Origin: Siderastrea radians
Taxonomy: Eukaryota; Cnidaria; Anthozoa; Scleractinia; Rhizangiidae
NCBI GenBank assembly: GCA_964017195.1
Contig: CAXHKT010000177.1
Location: forward strand, 186,001-250,000
Length of the DNA stretch: 64,000 nucleotides
Direction: 5' to 3'
Part shown: positions 8,632-20,944 of the stretch, piece after piece
How positions within the stretch are numbered: position 1 is the stretch's first letter
How the letters are laid out: each line of letters opens with the position of its first letter
Translations under genes and position numbers: made by a program
The notes under the pieces: model-generated
Seen by the model: only the letters and a program-made list of their open reading frames with translations
What the model was told of the DNA's origin: nothing
Databases searched by the model: none

Positions 8632-11600
8632 TTGTGTAGAAAGTCTGCGATTTTGTCGATAAGGTGGAAAAAACCCCCATTTTGGGGCCTTCCCTCAGGC
8701 CCCAAAAAGCTCAAAAAGCTAACTGGCGCTCTCGGCTGCATGCACAAAGCTCCCAAATGCATTCAATCCCTTTGGGACCATCCGACAAAAATTCCTTTTG
8801 TGCAAAAGTACAAAGAAAGCGCGATATGTGCGATCCTTAGGGAAAAAAACCCATTTTGGGGCATTCCCAGAGGATCAAAAAGGTGTTCTTATCTGCGCAA
8901 TCTGTCTGCGCAAGGCTGCGCACTGGCCCAATAATAATGCAAATCCCTCGGGGCTATCAGAAAAAACAGTTTATTGTGTAGAAAGTCTGCGATTTTGTCG
9001 ATAAGGTGGAAAAACCCCCATTTTGAGGCCTTTCCTCAGGCCTCAAAAAGCTCAAAAAGCTAACTGGCGCTCTCGGCTGCATGCACAAAGCTCCCAAATG
9101 CATTCAATCCCTTTGGGACCATCCGAAAAAAATTCCTTTTGTGCAAAAGTACAAAGAAAGCGCGATATGTGCGATCCTTAGGGAAAAAACCCCATTTTGG
9201 GGCATTCCCAGAGGCTCAAAAGAGTGTTCTTATCTGCGCAATCTGTCTGCGCAAGGCTGCGCACTGGTCCAATAATAATGCAAATCCCCCGGGGCTATCA
9301 GAAAAAACAGTTTATTGTGTAGAAAGTCTGCGATTTTGTCGATAAGGTGGAAAAAAACCCGATTTTGGGGCCTTCCCTCAGGCCCCAAAAAGCTCAAAAA
9401 GCTAACTGGCGCTCTCGGCTGCATGCACAAAGCTCCCAAATGCATTCAATCCCTTTGGGACCATCCGAAAAAAATTCCTTTTGTGCAAAAGAACAAAGAA
9501 AGCGCGATATGTGCGATCCTTAGGGAAAAAACCCCATTTTGGGGCATTCCCAGAGGCTCAAAAAGGTGTTCTTATCTGCGCAATCTGTCTGCGCAAGGCT
9601 GCGCACTGGCCCAATACTAATGCAAATCCCTCGGGGCTATCAGTAAAAACAGTTTATTGTGTAGAAAGTCTGCGATTTTGTCGATAAGGAGAAAAAAAAA
9701 CACCCATTTTGGGGCCTTCCCTCAGGCCCCAAAAAGCTCAAAAAGCTAACTGGCGCTCTCGGCTGCATGCACAAAGCTCCCAAATGCATTCAATCCCTTT
9801 GGGACCATCCGAAAAAAATTCCTTTTGTGCAAAAGTACAAAGAAAGCGCCATATGTGCGATCCTTAGGGAAAAAACCCCATTTTGGGGCATTCCCAGAGG
9901 CTCAAAAAGGTGTTCTTATCTGCGCAATCTGTCTGCGCAAGGCTGCGCACTGGCCCAATAATAATGCAAATCCCTCGGGGCTATCAGAAAAAACAGTTTA
10001 TTGTGTAGAAAGTCTGCGATTTTGTCGATAAGGTGGAAAAAACCCCCATTTTGGGGCCTTCCCTCAGGCCCCAAAAAACTCAAAAAGCTAACTGGCGCTC
10101 TCGACTGCATGCACTAAGCTCCCAAATGCATTCAATCCCTTTGGGACCATCCGAAAAAAATTCCTTTTGTGCAAAAGAACAAAGAAAGCGCCATATGTGC
10201 GATCCTTAGGGAAAAAACCCCATTTTGGGGCATTCCCAGAGGCTCAAAAAGGTGTTCTTATCTGCGCAATCTGTCCGCGCAAGGCTGCGCACTGGCCCAA
10301 TAATAATGCAAATCCCTCGGGGCTATCAGAAAAAACAGTTTATTGTGTAGAAAGTCTGCGATTTTGTCGATAAGGTGGAAAAAACCCCCATTTTGGGGCC
10401 TTCCCTCAGGCCCCAAAAAGCTCAAAAAGCTAACTGGCGCTCTCGGCTGCATGCACAAAGCTCCCAAATGCATTCAATCCCTTTGGGACCATCCGAAAAA
10501 AATTCCTTTTGTGCAAAAGTACAAAGAAAGCGCGATATGTGCGATCCTTAGGGAAAAAAACCCATTTTGGGGCATTCCCAGAGGATCAAAAAGGTGTTCT
10601 TATCTGCGCAATCTGTCTGCGCAAGGCTGCGCACTGGCCCAATAATAATGCAAATCCCTCGGGGCTATCAGAAAAAACAGTTTATTGTGTAGAAAGTCTG
10701 CGATTTTGTCGATAAGGTGGAAAAACCCCCATTTTGAGGCCTTTCCTCAGGCCCCAAAAAGCTCAAAAAGCTAACTGGCGCTCTCGGCTGCATGCACAAA
10801 GCTCCCAAATGCATTCAATCCCTTTGGGACCATCCGAAAAAAATTCCTTTTGTGCAAAAGTACAAAGAAAGCGCGATATGTGCGATCCTTAGGGAAAAAA
10901 CCCCATTTTGGGGCATTCCCAGAGGCTCAAAAGAGTGTTCTTATCTGCGCAATCTGTCTGCGCAAGGCTGCGCACTGGTCCAATAATAATGCAAATCCCC
11001 CGGGGCTATCAGAAAAAACAGTTTATTGTGTAGAAAGTCTGCGATTTTGTCGATAAGGTGGAAAAAAACCCGATTTTGGGGCCTTCCCTCAGGCCCCAAA
11101 AAGCTCAAAAAGCTAACTGGCGCTCTCGGCTGCATGCACAAAGCTCCCAAATGCATTCAATCCCTTTGGGACCATCCGAAAAAAATTCCTTTTGTGCAAA
11201 AGAACAAAGAAAGCGCGATATGTGCGATCCTTAGGGAAAAAACCCCATTTTGGGGCATTCCCAGAGGCTCAAAAAGGTGTTCTTATCTGCGCAATCTGTC
11301 TGCGCAAGGCTGCGCACTGGCCCAATACTAATGCAAATCCCTCGGGGCTATCAGTAAAAACAGTTTATTGTGTAGAAAGTCTGCGATTTTGTCGATAAGG
11401 TGAAAAAAACACCCATTTTGGGGCCTTCCCTCAGGCCCCAAAAAGCTCAAAAAGCTAACTGGCGCTCTCGGCTGCATGCACAAAGCTCCCAAATGCATTC
11501 AATCCCTTTGGGACCATCCGAAAAAAATTCCTTTTGTGCAAAAGTACAAAGAAAGCGCCATATGTGCGATCCTTAGGGAAAAAACCCCATTTTGGGGCAT

Positions 11601-12051
11601 TCCCAGAGGCTCAAAAAGGTGTTCTTATCTGCGCAATCTGTCTGCGCAAGGCTGCGCACTGGCCCAATAATAATGCAAATCCCTCGGGGCTATCAGAAAA
11701 AACAGTTTATTGTGTAGAAAGTCTGCGATTTTGTCGATAAGGTGGAAAAAACCCCCATTTTGGGGCCTTCCCTCAGGCCCCAAAAAACTCAAAAAGCTAA
11801 CTGGCGCTCTCGACTGCATGCACTAAGCTCCCAAATGCATTCAATCCCTTTGGGACCATCCGAAAAAAATTCCTTTTGTGCAAAAGAACAAAGAAAGCGC
11901 CATATGTGCGATCCTTAGGGAAAAAACCCCATTTTGGGGCATTCCCAGAGGCTCAAAAAGGTGTTCTTATCTGCGCAATCTGTCCGCGCAAGGCTGCGCA
12001 CTGGCCCAATAATAATGCAAATCCCTCGGGGCTATCAGAAAAAACAGTTTA
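8632..12051 (+). repeat. Tandem 5-mer duplication, ~1,710 bp x 2 (monomers 26-35)
   Basis: Copies 26-30 (8632, 8974, 9315, 9657, 10001) match copies 31-35 (10343, 10685, 11026, 11368, 11710) in order. The order is: GATC with A7C3 in half B; AGAG; A7C3 followed by G with CCAATACTAATGC; a copy with ACACCC in its first tract and CGCCATATG; and a copy with CCCCAAAAAACTC and TGCATGCACTAAG. Offsets are 1,711 bp for the first four and 1,709 bp for the fifth, because GGAGAAAAAAAAACACCC at 9688 became GGTGAAAAAAACACCC in the second repeat. The paired-arm change at 9021-9048 is in the first repeat only. Confidence 0.93.
9021..9048 (+). other. Inverted repeat with both arms changed in parallel
   Basis: In this copy the left arm is TTTTGAGGCCT (9021-9031) and the right arm is AGGCCTCAAAA (9038-9048). 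Relative to the usual element, G became A on the left and C became T at the exactly pairing position on the right, so the 11-bp stem is perfect again. Copies such as the one at 10685 carry only the left change and so have one mismatch. The loop here is TTCCTC. Confidence 0.9.
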
Positions 12052-15000
12052 TTGTGTAGAAAGTCTGCGATTTTGTCGATAAGGTGGAAAAAACCCCCAT
12101 TTTGGGGCCTTCCCTCAGGCCCCAAAAAGCTCAAAAAGCTAACTGGCGCTCTCGGCTGCATGCACAAAGCTCCCAAATGCATTCAATCCCTTTGGGACCA
12201 TCCGAAAAAAATTCCTTTTGTGCAAAAGTACAAAGAAAGCGCGATATGTGCGATCCTTAGGGAAAAAACCCCATTTTGGGGCATTCCCAGAGGCTCAAAA
12301 TGGTGTTCTTATCTGCGCAATCGGTCTGCGCAAGGCTGCGCACTTGTCCAATAATAATGCAAATCCCTCGGGGCTATCAGAAAAAACAGTTTATTGTGTA
12401 GAAAGTCTGCGATTTTGTCGATAAGGTGGAAAAAAACCCCATTTTGGGGCCTTCCCTCAGGCCGCAAAAAGCTCAAAAAGCTAACTGGCGCTCTCGGCTG
12501 CATGCACAAAGCTCCCAAATGCATTCAATCCCTTTGGGACCATCCGAAAAAAATTCCTTTTGTGCAAAAGTACAAAGAAAGCGCGATATGTGCGATCCTT
12601 AGGGAAAAAACCCCATTTTGGGGCATTCCCAGAGGCTCAAAAAGGTGTTCTTATCTGCGCAATCTGTCTGCGCAAGGCTGCGCACTGGCCCAATAATAAT
12701 GCAAATCACTCGGGGCTATCAGAAAAAACAGTTTATTGTGTAGAAAGTCTGCGATTTTGTCGATAAGGTGGAAAAAAAAACCCATTTTGGGGCCTTCCCT
12801 CAGGCCCCAAAAAGCTCAAAAAGCTAACTGTCGCTCTCGGCTGCATGCACAAAGCTTCCAAATGGATTCAATCCCTTTGGGACCATCCGAAAAAAATTCC
12901 TTTTGTGCAACAGTACAAAGAATGCGCGATATGTGCGATCCTTAGGGAAAAAACCCCATTTTGGGGCATTCCCAGAGGCTCAAAAAGGTGTTCTTATCTG
13001 CGCAATCTGTCTGCGCAAGGCTGCGCACTGGCCCAATAATAATGCAAATCCCTCGGGGCTATCAGAAAAAACAGTTTATTGTGTAGAAAGTCTGCGATTT
13101 TGTCGATAAGGTGGAAAAAACCCCCATTTTGGGGCCTTCCCTCAGGCCCCAAAAAGCTCAAAAAGCTAACTGGCGCTCTCGGCTGCATGCACAAAGCTCC
13201 CAAATGCATTCAATCCCTTTGGGACCATCCGAAAAAAATTCCTTTTGTGCAAAAGAACAAAGAAAGCGCGATATGTGCGATCCTTAGGGAAAAAACCCCA
13301 TTTTGGGGCATTCCCAGAGGCTCAAAAAGGTGTTCTTATCTGCGCAATCTGTCTGCGCAAGGCTGCGCACTGGCCCAATAATAATGCAAATCCCTCGGGG
13401 CTATCAGTAAAAACAGTTTATTGTGTAGAAAGTCTGCGATTTTGTCGATAAGGTGGAAAAAACCCCCATTTTGGGGCCTTCCCTCAGGCCCCAAAAAGCT
13501 CAAAAAGCTAACTGGCGCTCTCGGCTGCATGCACAAAGCTCCCAAATGCATTCAATCCCTTTGGGACCATCCGAAAAAAATTCCTTTTGTGCAAAAGTAC
13601 AAAGAAAGAGCCATATGTGCGATCCTTAGGGAAAAAACCCCATTTTGGGGCATTCCCAGAGGCTCAAAAAGGTGTTCTTATCTGCGCAATCTGTCTGCGC
13701 AAGGCTGCGCACTGGCCCAATAATAATGCAAATCCCTCGGGGCTATCAGAAAAAACAGTTTATTGTGTAGAAAGTCTGCGATTTTGTCGATAAGGTGGAA
13801 AAAACCCCGATTTTGGGGCCTTCCCTCAGGCCCCAAAAAGCTCAAAAAGCTAACTGGCGCTCTCGGCTGCATGCACAAAGCTCCCAAATGCATTCAATCC
13901 CTTTGGGACCATCCGAAAAAAATTCCTTTTGTGCAAAAGCACAAAGAAAGCGCCATATGTGCGATCCTTAGGGAAAAAACCCCATTTTGGGGCATTCCCA
14001 GAGGCTCAAAAAGGTGTTCTTATCTGCGCAATCTGTCTGCGCAAGGCTGCGCACTGGCCCAATAATAATGCAAATCCCTCGGGGCTATCAGAAAAAACAG
14101 TTTATTGTGTAGAAAGTCTGCGATTTTGTCGATAAGGTGGAAAAAACCCCCATTTTGGGGCCTTCCCTCAGGCCCCAAAAAGCTCAAAAAGCTAACTGGC
14201 GCTCTCGGCTGCATGCACAAAGCTCCCAAATGCATTCAATCCCTTTGGGACCATCCGAAAAAAATTCCTTTTGTGCAAAAGTACAAAGAAAGCGCGATAT
14301 GTGCGATCCTTAGGGAAAAAACCCCATTTTGGGGCATTCCCAGAGGATCAAAAAGGTGTTCTTATCTGCGCAATCTGTCTGCGCAAGGCTGCGCACTGGC
14401 CCAATAATAATGCAAATCCCTCGGGGCTATCAGAAAAAACAGTTTATTGTGTAGAAAGTCTGCGATTTTGTCGATAAGGTGGAAAAAACCCCCATTTTGA
14501 GGCCTTTCCTCAGGCCCCAAAGAGCTCAAAAAGCTAACTGGCGCTCTCGGCTGCATGCACAAAGCTCCCAAATGCATTCAATCCCTTTGGGACCATCCGA
14601 AAAAAATTCCTTTTGTGCAAAAGTACAAAGAAAGCGCGATATGTGCGATCCTTAGGGAAAAAACCCCATTTTGGGGCATTCCCAGAGGCTCAAAAGAGTG
14701 TTCTTATCTGCGCAATCTGTCTGCGCAAGGCTGCGCACTGGTCCAATAATAATGCAAATCCCCCGGGGCTATCAGAAAAAACAGTTTATTGTGTAGAAAG
14801 TCTGCGATTTTGTCGATAAGGTGGAAAAAACCCCGATTTTGGGGCCTTCCCTCAGGCCCCAAAAAGCTCAAAAAGCTAACTGGCGCTCTCGGCTGCATGC
14901 ACAAAGCTCCCAAATGCATTCAATCCCTTTGGGACCATCCGAAAAAATTCCTTTTGTGCAAAAGAAAAAAGAAAGCGCGATATGTGCGATCCTTAGGGAA

Positions 15001-15471
15001 AAAACCCCATTTTGGGGCATTCCCAGAGGCTCAAAAAGGTGTTGTTATCTGCGCAATCTGTCTGCGCAAGGCTGCGCACTGGCCCAATAATAATGCAAAT
15101 CCCTCGGGGCTATCAGAAAAAACAGTTTATTGTGTAGAAAGTCTGCGATTTTGTCGATAAGGTGGAAAAAAACCCCATTTTGGGGCCTTCCCTCAGGCCC
15201 CAAAAAGCTCTAAAAGCTAACTGGCGCTCTCGGCTGCATGCACAAAGCTCCCAAATGTATTCAATCCCTTTGGGACCATCCGAAAAAAATTCCTTTTGTG
15301 CAAAAGTACAAAGAAAGCGCGATATGTGCGATCCTTAGGGAAAAAACCCCATTTTGGGGCATTCCCAGAGGCTCAAAAAGGTGTTCTTATCTGCGCAATC
15401 TGTCTGCGCAAGGCTGCGCACTGGCCCAATAATAATGCAAATCACTCGGGGCTATCAGAAAAAACAGTTTA
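12052..15471 (+). repeat. Monomers 36-45
   Basis: Copies start at 12052, 12394, 12736, 13079, 13421, 13763, 14105, 14447, 14789 and 15130. Copy 37 has CAGGCCGCAAAAAGC. Copy 38 has A9C3, ACTGTCGC and GTGCAACAG, plus private AAAGCTTCC and ATGGATTC. Copy 40 has AAAGAGCCATATG. Copy 41 is R and C-type. Copies 42-44 form the GATC/AGAG/R trimer. Copy 44 has a shortened A tract and TGTTGTTATC. Copy 45 has GCTCTAAAAGC. Copies 36-43 recur 11,286 bp downstream. Confidence 0.92.
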
Positions 15472-16840
15472 TTGTGTAGAAAGTCTGCGATTTTGTCGAT
15501 AAGGTGGAAAAAACCCCGATTTTGGGGCCTTCCCTCAGGCCCCAAAAAGCTCAAAAAGCTAACTGGCGCTCTCGGCTGCATGCACAAAGCTCCCAAATGC
15601 ATTCAATCCCTTTGGGACCATCCGAAAAAAATTCCTTTTGTGCAAAAGAACAAAGAAAGCGCGATATGTGCGATCCTTAGGGAAAAACCCCATTTTGGGG
15701 CATTCCCAGAGGCTCAAAAAGGTGTTCTTATCTGCGCAATCTGTCTGCGCAAGGCTGCGCACTGGCCCAATAATAATGCAAATCGCCCGGGGCTATCAGA
15801 AAAAACAGTTTATTGTGTAGAAAGTCTGCGATTTTGTCGATAAGGTGGAAAAAACCCCCATTTTGGGGCCTTCCCTCAGGCCCCAAAAAGCTCAAAAAGC
15901 TAACTGGCGCTCTCGGCTGCATGCACAAAGCTCCCAAATGCATTTAATCCCTTTGGGACCATCCGAAAAAAATTCTTTTTGTGCAAAAGAACAAAGAAAG
16001 CGCGATATGTGCGATCCTTAGGGAAAAAACCTCATTTTGGGGCATTCCCAGAGGCTCAAAAAGGTGTTCTTATCTGCGCAATCTGTCTGCGCAAGGCTGC
16101 GCACTGGCCCAATAATAATGCAAATCCCTCGGGGCTATCAGACAAAACAGTTTATTGTGTAGAAAGTCTGCGATTTTGTCGATAAGGTGGAAAAAACCCC
16201 CATTTTGGGGGGCCTTCCCTCAGGCCCCAAAAAGCTCAAAAAGCTAACTGGCGCTCTCGGCTGCATGCACAAAGCTCCCAAATGCATTCAATCCCTTTGG
16301 GACCATCCGAAAAAAATTCCTTTTGTGCAAAAGAACAAAGAAAGCGCGATATGTGCGATCCTTAGGGAAAAAACCCCATTTTGGGGCATTCCCAGAGGAT
16401 CAAAAAGGTGTTCTTATCTGCGCAATCTGTCTGCGCAAGGCTGCGCACTGGCCCAATAATAATGCAAATCCCTCGGGGCTATCAGAAAAAACAGTTTATT
16501 GTGTAGAAAGTCTGCGATTTTGTCGATAAGGTGGAAAAAACCCCCATTTTGAGGCCTTTCCTCAGGCCCCAAAAAGCTCAAAAAGCTAACTGGCGCTCTC
16601 GGCTGCATGCACAAAGCTCCCAAATGCATTCAATCCCTTTGGGACCATCCGAAAAAAATTCCTTTTGTGCAAAAGAACAAAGAAAGCGCGATATGTGCGA
16701 TCCTTAGGGAAAAAACCCCATTTTGGGGCATTCCCAGAGGCTCAAAAAGGTGTTCTTATCTGCGCAATCTGTCTGCGCAAGGCTGCGCACTGGCCCAATA
16801 ATAATGCAAATCCCTCGGGGCTATCAGTAAAAACAGTTTA
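15472..16840 (+). repeat. Monomers 46-49, second copy of 6579-7948
   Basis: Copies start at 15472, 15813, 16155 and 16499, matching 6579, 6921, 7263 and 7607. The offset is 8,893 bp for the first and 8,892 bp for the rest, because copy 46 lost one A in half B (GGGAAAAACCCC). The match continues to the end of copy 55 at 18892, so about 3.4 kb is shared. The preceding copies (6237 and 15130) share only AAATCACTCGG, which places the left breakpoint in or near them. Confidence 0.92.
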
Positions 16841-17912
16841 TTGTGTAGAAAGTCTGCGATTTTGTCGATAAGGTGGAAAAAACCCCCATTTTGGGGCCTT
16901 CCCTCAGGCCCCAAAAAGCTCAAAAAGCTAACTGGCGCTCTCGGCTGCATGCACAAAGCTCCCAAATGCATTCAATCCCTTTGGGACCATCCGAAAAAAA
17001 TTCCTTTTGTGCAAAAGTACAAAGAAAGCGCCATATGTGCGATCCTTAGGGAAAAAACCCCATTTTGGGGCATTCCCAGAGGCTCAAAAAGGTGTTCTTA
17101 TCTGCGCAATCTGTCTGCGCAAGCCTGCGCACTGGCCCAATATGAATGCAAATCCCTCGGGGCTATCAGAAAAAACAGTTTATTGTGTAGAAAGTCTGCG
17201 ATTTTGTCGATAAGGTGGAAAAAACCCCGATTTTGGGGCCTTCCCTCAGGCCCCAAAAAGCTCAAAAAGCTAACTGGCGCTCTCGGCTGCATGCACAAAG
17301 CTCCCAAATGCATTCAATCCCTTTGGGACCATCCGAAAAAAATTCCTTTTGTGCAAAAGCACAAAGAAAGCGCCATATGTGCGATCCTTAGGGAAAAAAC
17401 CCCATTTAGGGCATTCCCAGAGCCTCAAAAAGGTGTTCTTATCTGCGCAATCGGTCTGCGCAAGGCTGGGCACTGGCCCAATAATAATGCAAATCCCTCG
17501 GGGCTATCAGAAAAAACAGTTTATTGTGTAGAAAGTCTGCGATTTTGTCGATAAGGTGGAAAAAACCCCCATTTTGGGGCCTTCCCTCAGGCCCCAAAAA
17601 GCTCAAAAAGCTAACTGGCGCTCTCGGCTGCATGCACAAAGCTCCCAAATGCATTCAATCCCTTTGGGACCATCCGAAAAAAATTCCTTTTGTGCAAAAG
17701 TACAAAGAAAGCGCGATATGTGCGATCCTTAGGGAAAAAAACCCATTTTGGGGCATTCCCAGAGGATCAAAAAGGTGTTCTTATCTGCGCAATCTGTCTG
17801 CGCAAGGCTGCGCACTGGCCCAATAATAATGCAAATCCCTCGGGGCTATCAGAAAAAACAGTTTATTGTGTAGAAAGTCTGCGATTTTGTCGATAAGGTG
17901 GAAAAACCCCCA

Positions 17913-17940
17913 TTTTGAGGCCTTTCCTCAGGCCTCAAAA
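17913..17940 (+). other. Inverted repeat with both arms changed (second copy)
   Basis: Left arm 17913-17923 and right arm 17930-17940 carry the same paired change as at 9021-9048. The copy lies in the segment shifted by 8,892 bp, so it descends from the same event and is not an independent occurrence. Confidence 0.9.
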
Positions 17941-19964
17941 AGCTCAAAAAGCTAACTGGCGCTCTCGGCTGCATGCACAAAGCTCCCAAATGCATTCAAT
18001 CCCTTTGGGACCATCCGAAAAAAATTCCTTTTGTGCAAAAGTACAAAGAAAGCGCGATATGTGCGATCCTTAGGGAAAAAACCCCATTTTGGGGCATTCC
18101 CAGAGGCTCAAAAGAGTGTTCTTATCTGCGCAATCTGTCTGCGCAAGGCTGCGCACTGGTCCAATAATAATGCAAATCCCCCGGGGCTATCAGAAAAAAC
18201 AGTTTATTGTGTAGAAAGTCTGCGATTTTGTCGATAAGGTGGAAAAAAACCCGATTTTGGGGCCTTCCCTCAGGCCCCAAAAAGCTCAAAAAGCTAACTG
18301 GCGCTCTCGGCTGCATGCACAAAGCTCCCAAATGCATTCAATCCCTTTGGGACCATCCGAAAAAAATTCCTTTTGTGCAAAAGAACAAAGAAAGCGCGAT
18401 ATGTGCGATCCTTAGGGAAAAAACCCCATTTTGGGGCATTCCCAGAGGCTCAAAAAGGTGTTCTTATCTGCGCAATCTGTCTGCGCAAGGCTGCGCACTG
18501 GCCCAATACTAATGCACATCCCTCGGGGCTATCAGTAAAAACAGTTTATTGTGTAGAAAGTCTGCGATTTTGTCGATAAGGAGAAAAAAAAACACCCATT
18601 TTGGGGCCTTCCCTCAGGCCCCAAAAAGCTCAAAAAGCTAACTGGCGCTCTCGGCTGCATGCACAAAGCTCCCAAATGCATTCAATCCCTTTGGGACCAT
18701 CCGAAAAAAATTCCTTTTGTGCAAAAGTACAAAGAAAGCGCCATATGTGCGATCCTTAGGGAAAAAACGCCATTTTGGGGCATTCCCAGAGGCTCAAAAA
18801 GGTGTTCTTATCTGCGCAATCTGTCTGCGCAAGGCTGCGCACTGGCCCAATAATAATGCAAATCCCTCGGGGCTATCAGTAAAAACAGTTTATTGTGTAG
18901 AAAGTCTGCGATTTTGTCGATAAGGTGGAAAAAACCCCCATTTTGGGGCCTTCCCTCAGGCCCCAAAAAGCTCAAAAAGCTAACTGGCGCTCTCGGCTGC
19001 ATGCACAAAGCTCCCAAATGCATTCAATCCCTTTGGGACCATCCGAAAAAAATTCCTTTTGTGCAAAAGTACAAAGAAAGCGCCATATGTGCGATCCTTA
19101 GGGAAAAAACCCCATTTTGGGGCATTCCCAGAGGCTCAAAAAGGTGTTCTTATCTGCGCAATCTGTCTGCGCAAGCCTGCGCACTGGCCCAATATGAATG
19201 CAAATCCCTCGGGGCTATCAGAAAAAACAGTTTATTGTGTAGAAAGTCTGCGATTTTGTCGATAAGGTGGAAAAAACCCCGATTTTGGGGCCTTCCCTCA
19301 GGCCCCAAAAAGCTCAAAAAGCTAACTGGCGCTCTCGGCTGCATGCACAAAGCTCCCAAATGCATTCAATCCCTTTGGGACCATCCGAAAAAAATTCCTT
19401 TTGTGCAAAAGCACAAAGAAAGCGCCATATGTGCGATCCTTAGGGAAAAAACCCCATTTAGGGCATTCCCAGAGCCTCAAAAAGGTGTTCTTATCTGCGC
19501 AATCGGTCTGCGCAAGGCTGGGCACTGGCCCAATAATAATGCAAATCCCTCGGGGCTATCAGAAAAAACAGTTTATTGTGTAGAAAGTCTGCGATTTTGT
19601 CGATAAGGTGGAAAAAACCCCCATTTTGGGGCCTTCCCTCAGGCCCCAAAAAGCTCAAAAAGCTAACTGGCGCTCTCGGCTGCATGCACAAAGCTCCCAA
19701 ATGCATTCAATCCCTTTGGGACCATCCGAAAAAAATTCCTTTTGTGCAAAAGTACAAAGAAAGCGCGATATGTGCGATCCTTAGGGAAAAAAACCCATTT
19801 TGGGGCATTCCCAGAGGATCAAAAAGGTGTTCTTATCTGCGCAATCTGTCTGCGCAAGGCTGCGCACTGGCCCAATAATAATGCAAATCCCTCGGGGCTA
19901 TCAGAAAAAACAGTTTATTGTGTAGAAAGTCTGCGATTTTGTCGATAAGGTGGAAAAACCCCCA

Positions 19965-19992
19965 TTTTGAGGCCTTTCCTCAGGCCTCAAAA
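19965..19992 (+). other. Inverted repeat with both arms changed (third copy)
   Basis: Left arm 19965-19975 and right arm 19982-19992 again carry the paired change. This is the copy generated by the 2,052-bp six-monomer tandem duplication and shares descent with 17913-17940. Confidence 0.9.
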
Positions 19993-20944
19993 AGCTCAAA
20001 AAGCTAACTGGCGCTCTCGGCTGCATGCACAAAGCTCCCAAATGCATTCAATCCCTTTGGGACCATCCGAAAAAAATTCCTTTTGTGCAAAAGTACAAAG
20101 AAAGCGCGATATGTGCGATCCTTAGGGAAAAAACCCCATTTTGGGGCATTCCCAGAGGCTCAAAAGAGTGTTCTTATCTGCGCAATCTGTCTGCGCAAGG
20201 CTGCGCACTGGTCCAATAATAATGCAAATCCCCCGGGGCTATCAGAAAAAACAGTTTATTGTGTAGAAAGTCTGCGATTTTGTCGATAAGGTGGAAAAAA
20301 ACCCGATTTTGGGGCCTTCCCTCAGGCCCCAAAAAGCTCAAAAAGCTAACTGGCGCTCTCGGCTGCATGCACAAAGCTCCCAAATGCATTCAATCCCTTT
20401 GGGACCATCCGAAAAAAATTCCTTTTGTGCAAAAGAACAAAGAAAGCGCGATATGTGCGATCCTTAGGGAAAAAACCCCATTTTGGGGCATTCCCAGAGG
20501 CTCAAAAAGGTGTTTTTATCTGCGCAATCTGTCTGCGCAAGGCTGCGCACTGGCCCAATACTAATGCACATCCCTCGGGGCTATCAGTAAAAACAGTTTA
20601 TTGTGTAGAAAGTCTGCGATTTTGTCGATAAGGAGAAAAAAAAACACCCATTTTGGGGCCTTCCCTCAGGCCCCAAAAAGCTCAAAAAGCTAACTGGCGC
20701 TCTCGGCTGCATGCACAAAGCTCCCAAATGCATTCAATCCCTTTGGGACCATCCGAAAAAAATTCCTTTTGTGCAAAAGTACAAAGAAAGCGCCATATGT
20801 GCGATCCTTAGGGAAAAAACCCCATTTTGGGGCATTCCCAGAGGCTCAAAAAGGTGTTCTTATCTGCGCAATCTGTCTGCGCAAGGCTGCGCACTGGCCC
20901 AATAATAATGCAAATCCCTCGGGGCTATCAGAAAAAACAGTTTA

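Larger units (their letters stand above)
16841..20944 (+). repeat. Tandem 6-mer duplication, 2,052 bp x 2 (monomers 50-61)
   Basis: Copies 50-55 (16841, 17183, 17524, 17866, 18207, 18549) match copies 56-61 (18893, 19235, 19576, 19918, 20259, 20601), each offset by exactly 2,052 bp. Both repeats share variants absent from the older copy at 7949-10000: GCAATCGGTCTGCG and AATGCACATCC. Differences I can see are AACGCC at 18769, CAGTAAA at the end of copy 55, and GTGTTTTTATC near 20514. So few differences over 2 kb point to a recent event. Open frames of 237 codons at 16841-17554 and 18893-19606 are by-products. Confidence 0.94.

Noticed and set aside
7949..8662. Open frame of 237 codons (also 16841-17554 and 18893-19606)
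   Set aside because: It begins at a TTG in the satellite and spans two monomers only because the ATATGA variant replaces the usual in-frame TAATAA. The protein is the 342-bp repeat translated, frames shift in 341-, 343- and 344-bp copies, and no domain is recognisable.
12851..12866. Unusual AAAGCTTCC / ATGGATTC monomer as a foreign insert
   Set aside because: The rest of the copy is normal satellite, and its counterpart at 24022 lacks these changes; they are two private substitutions.
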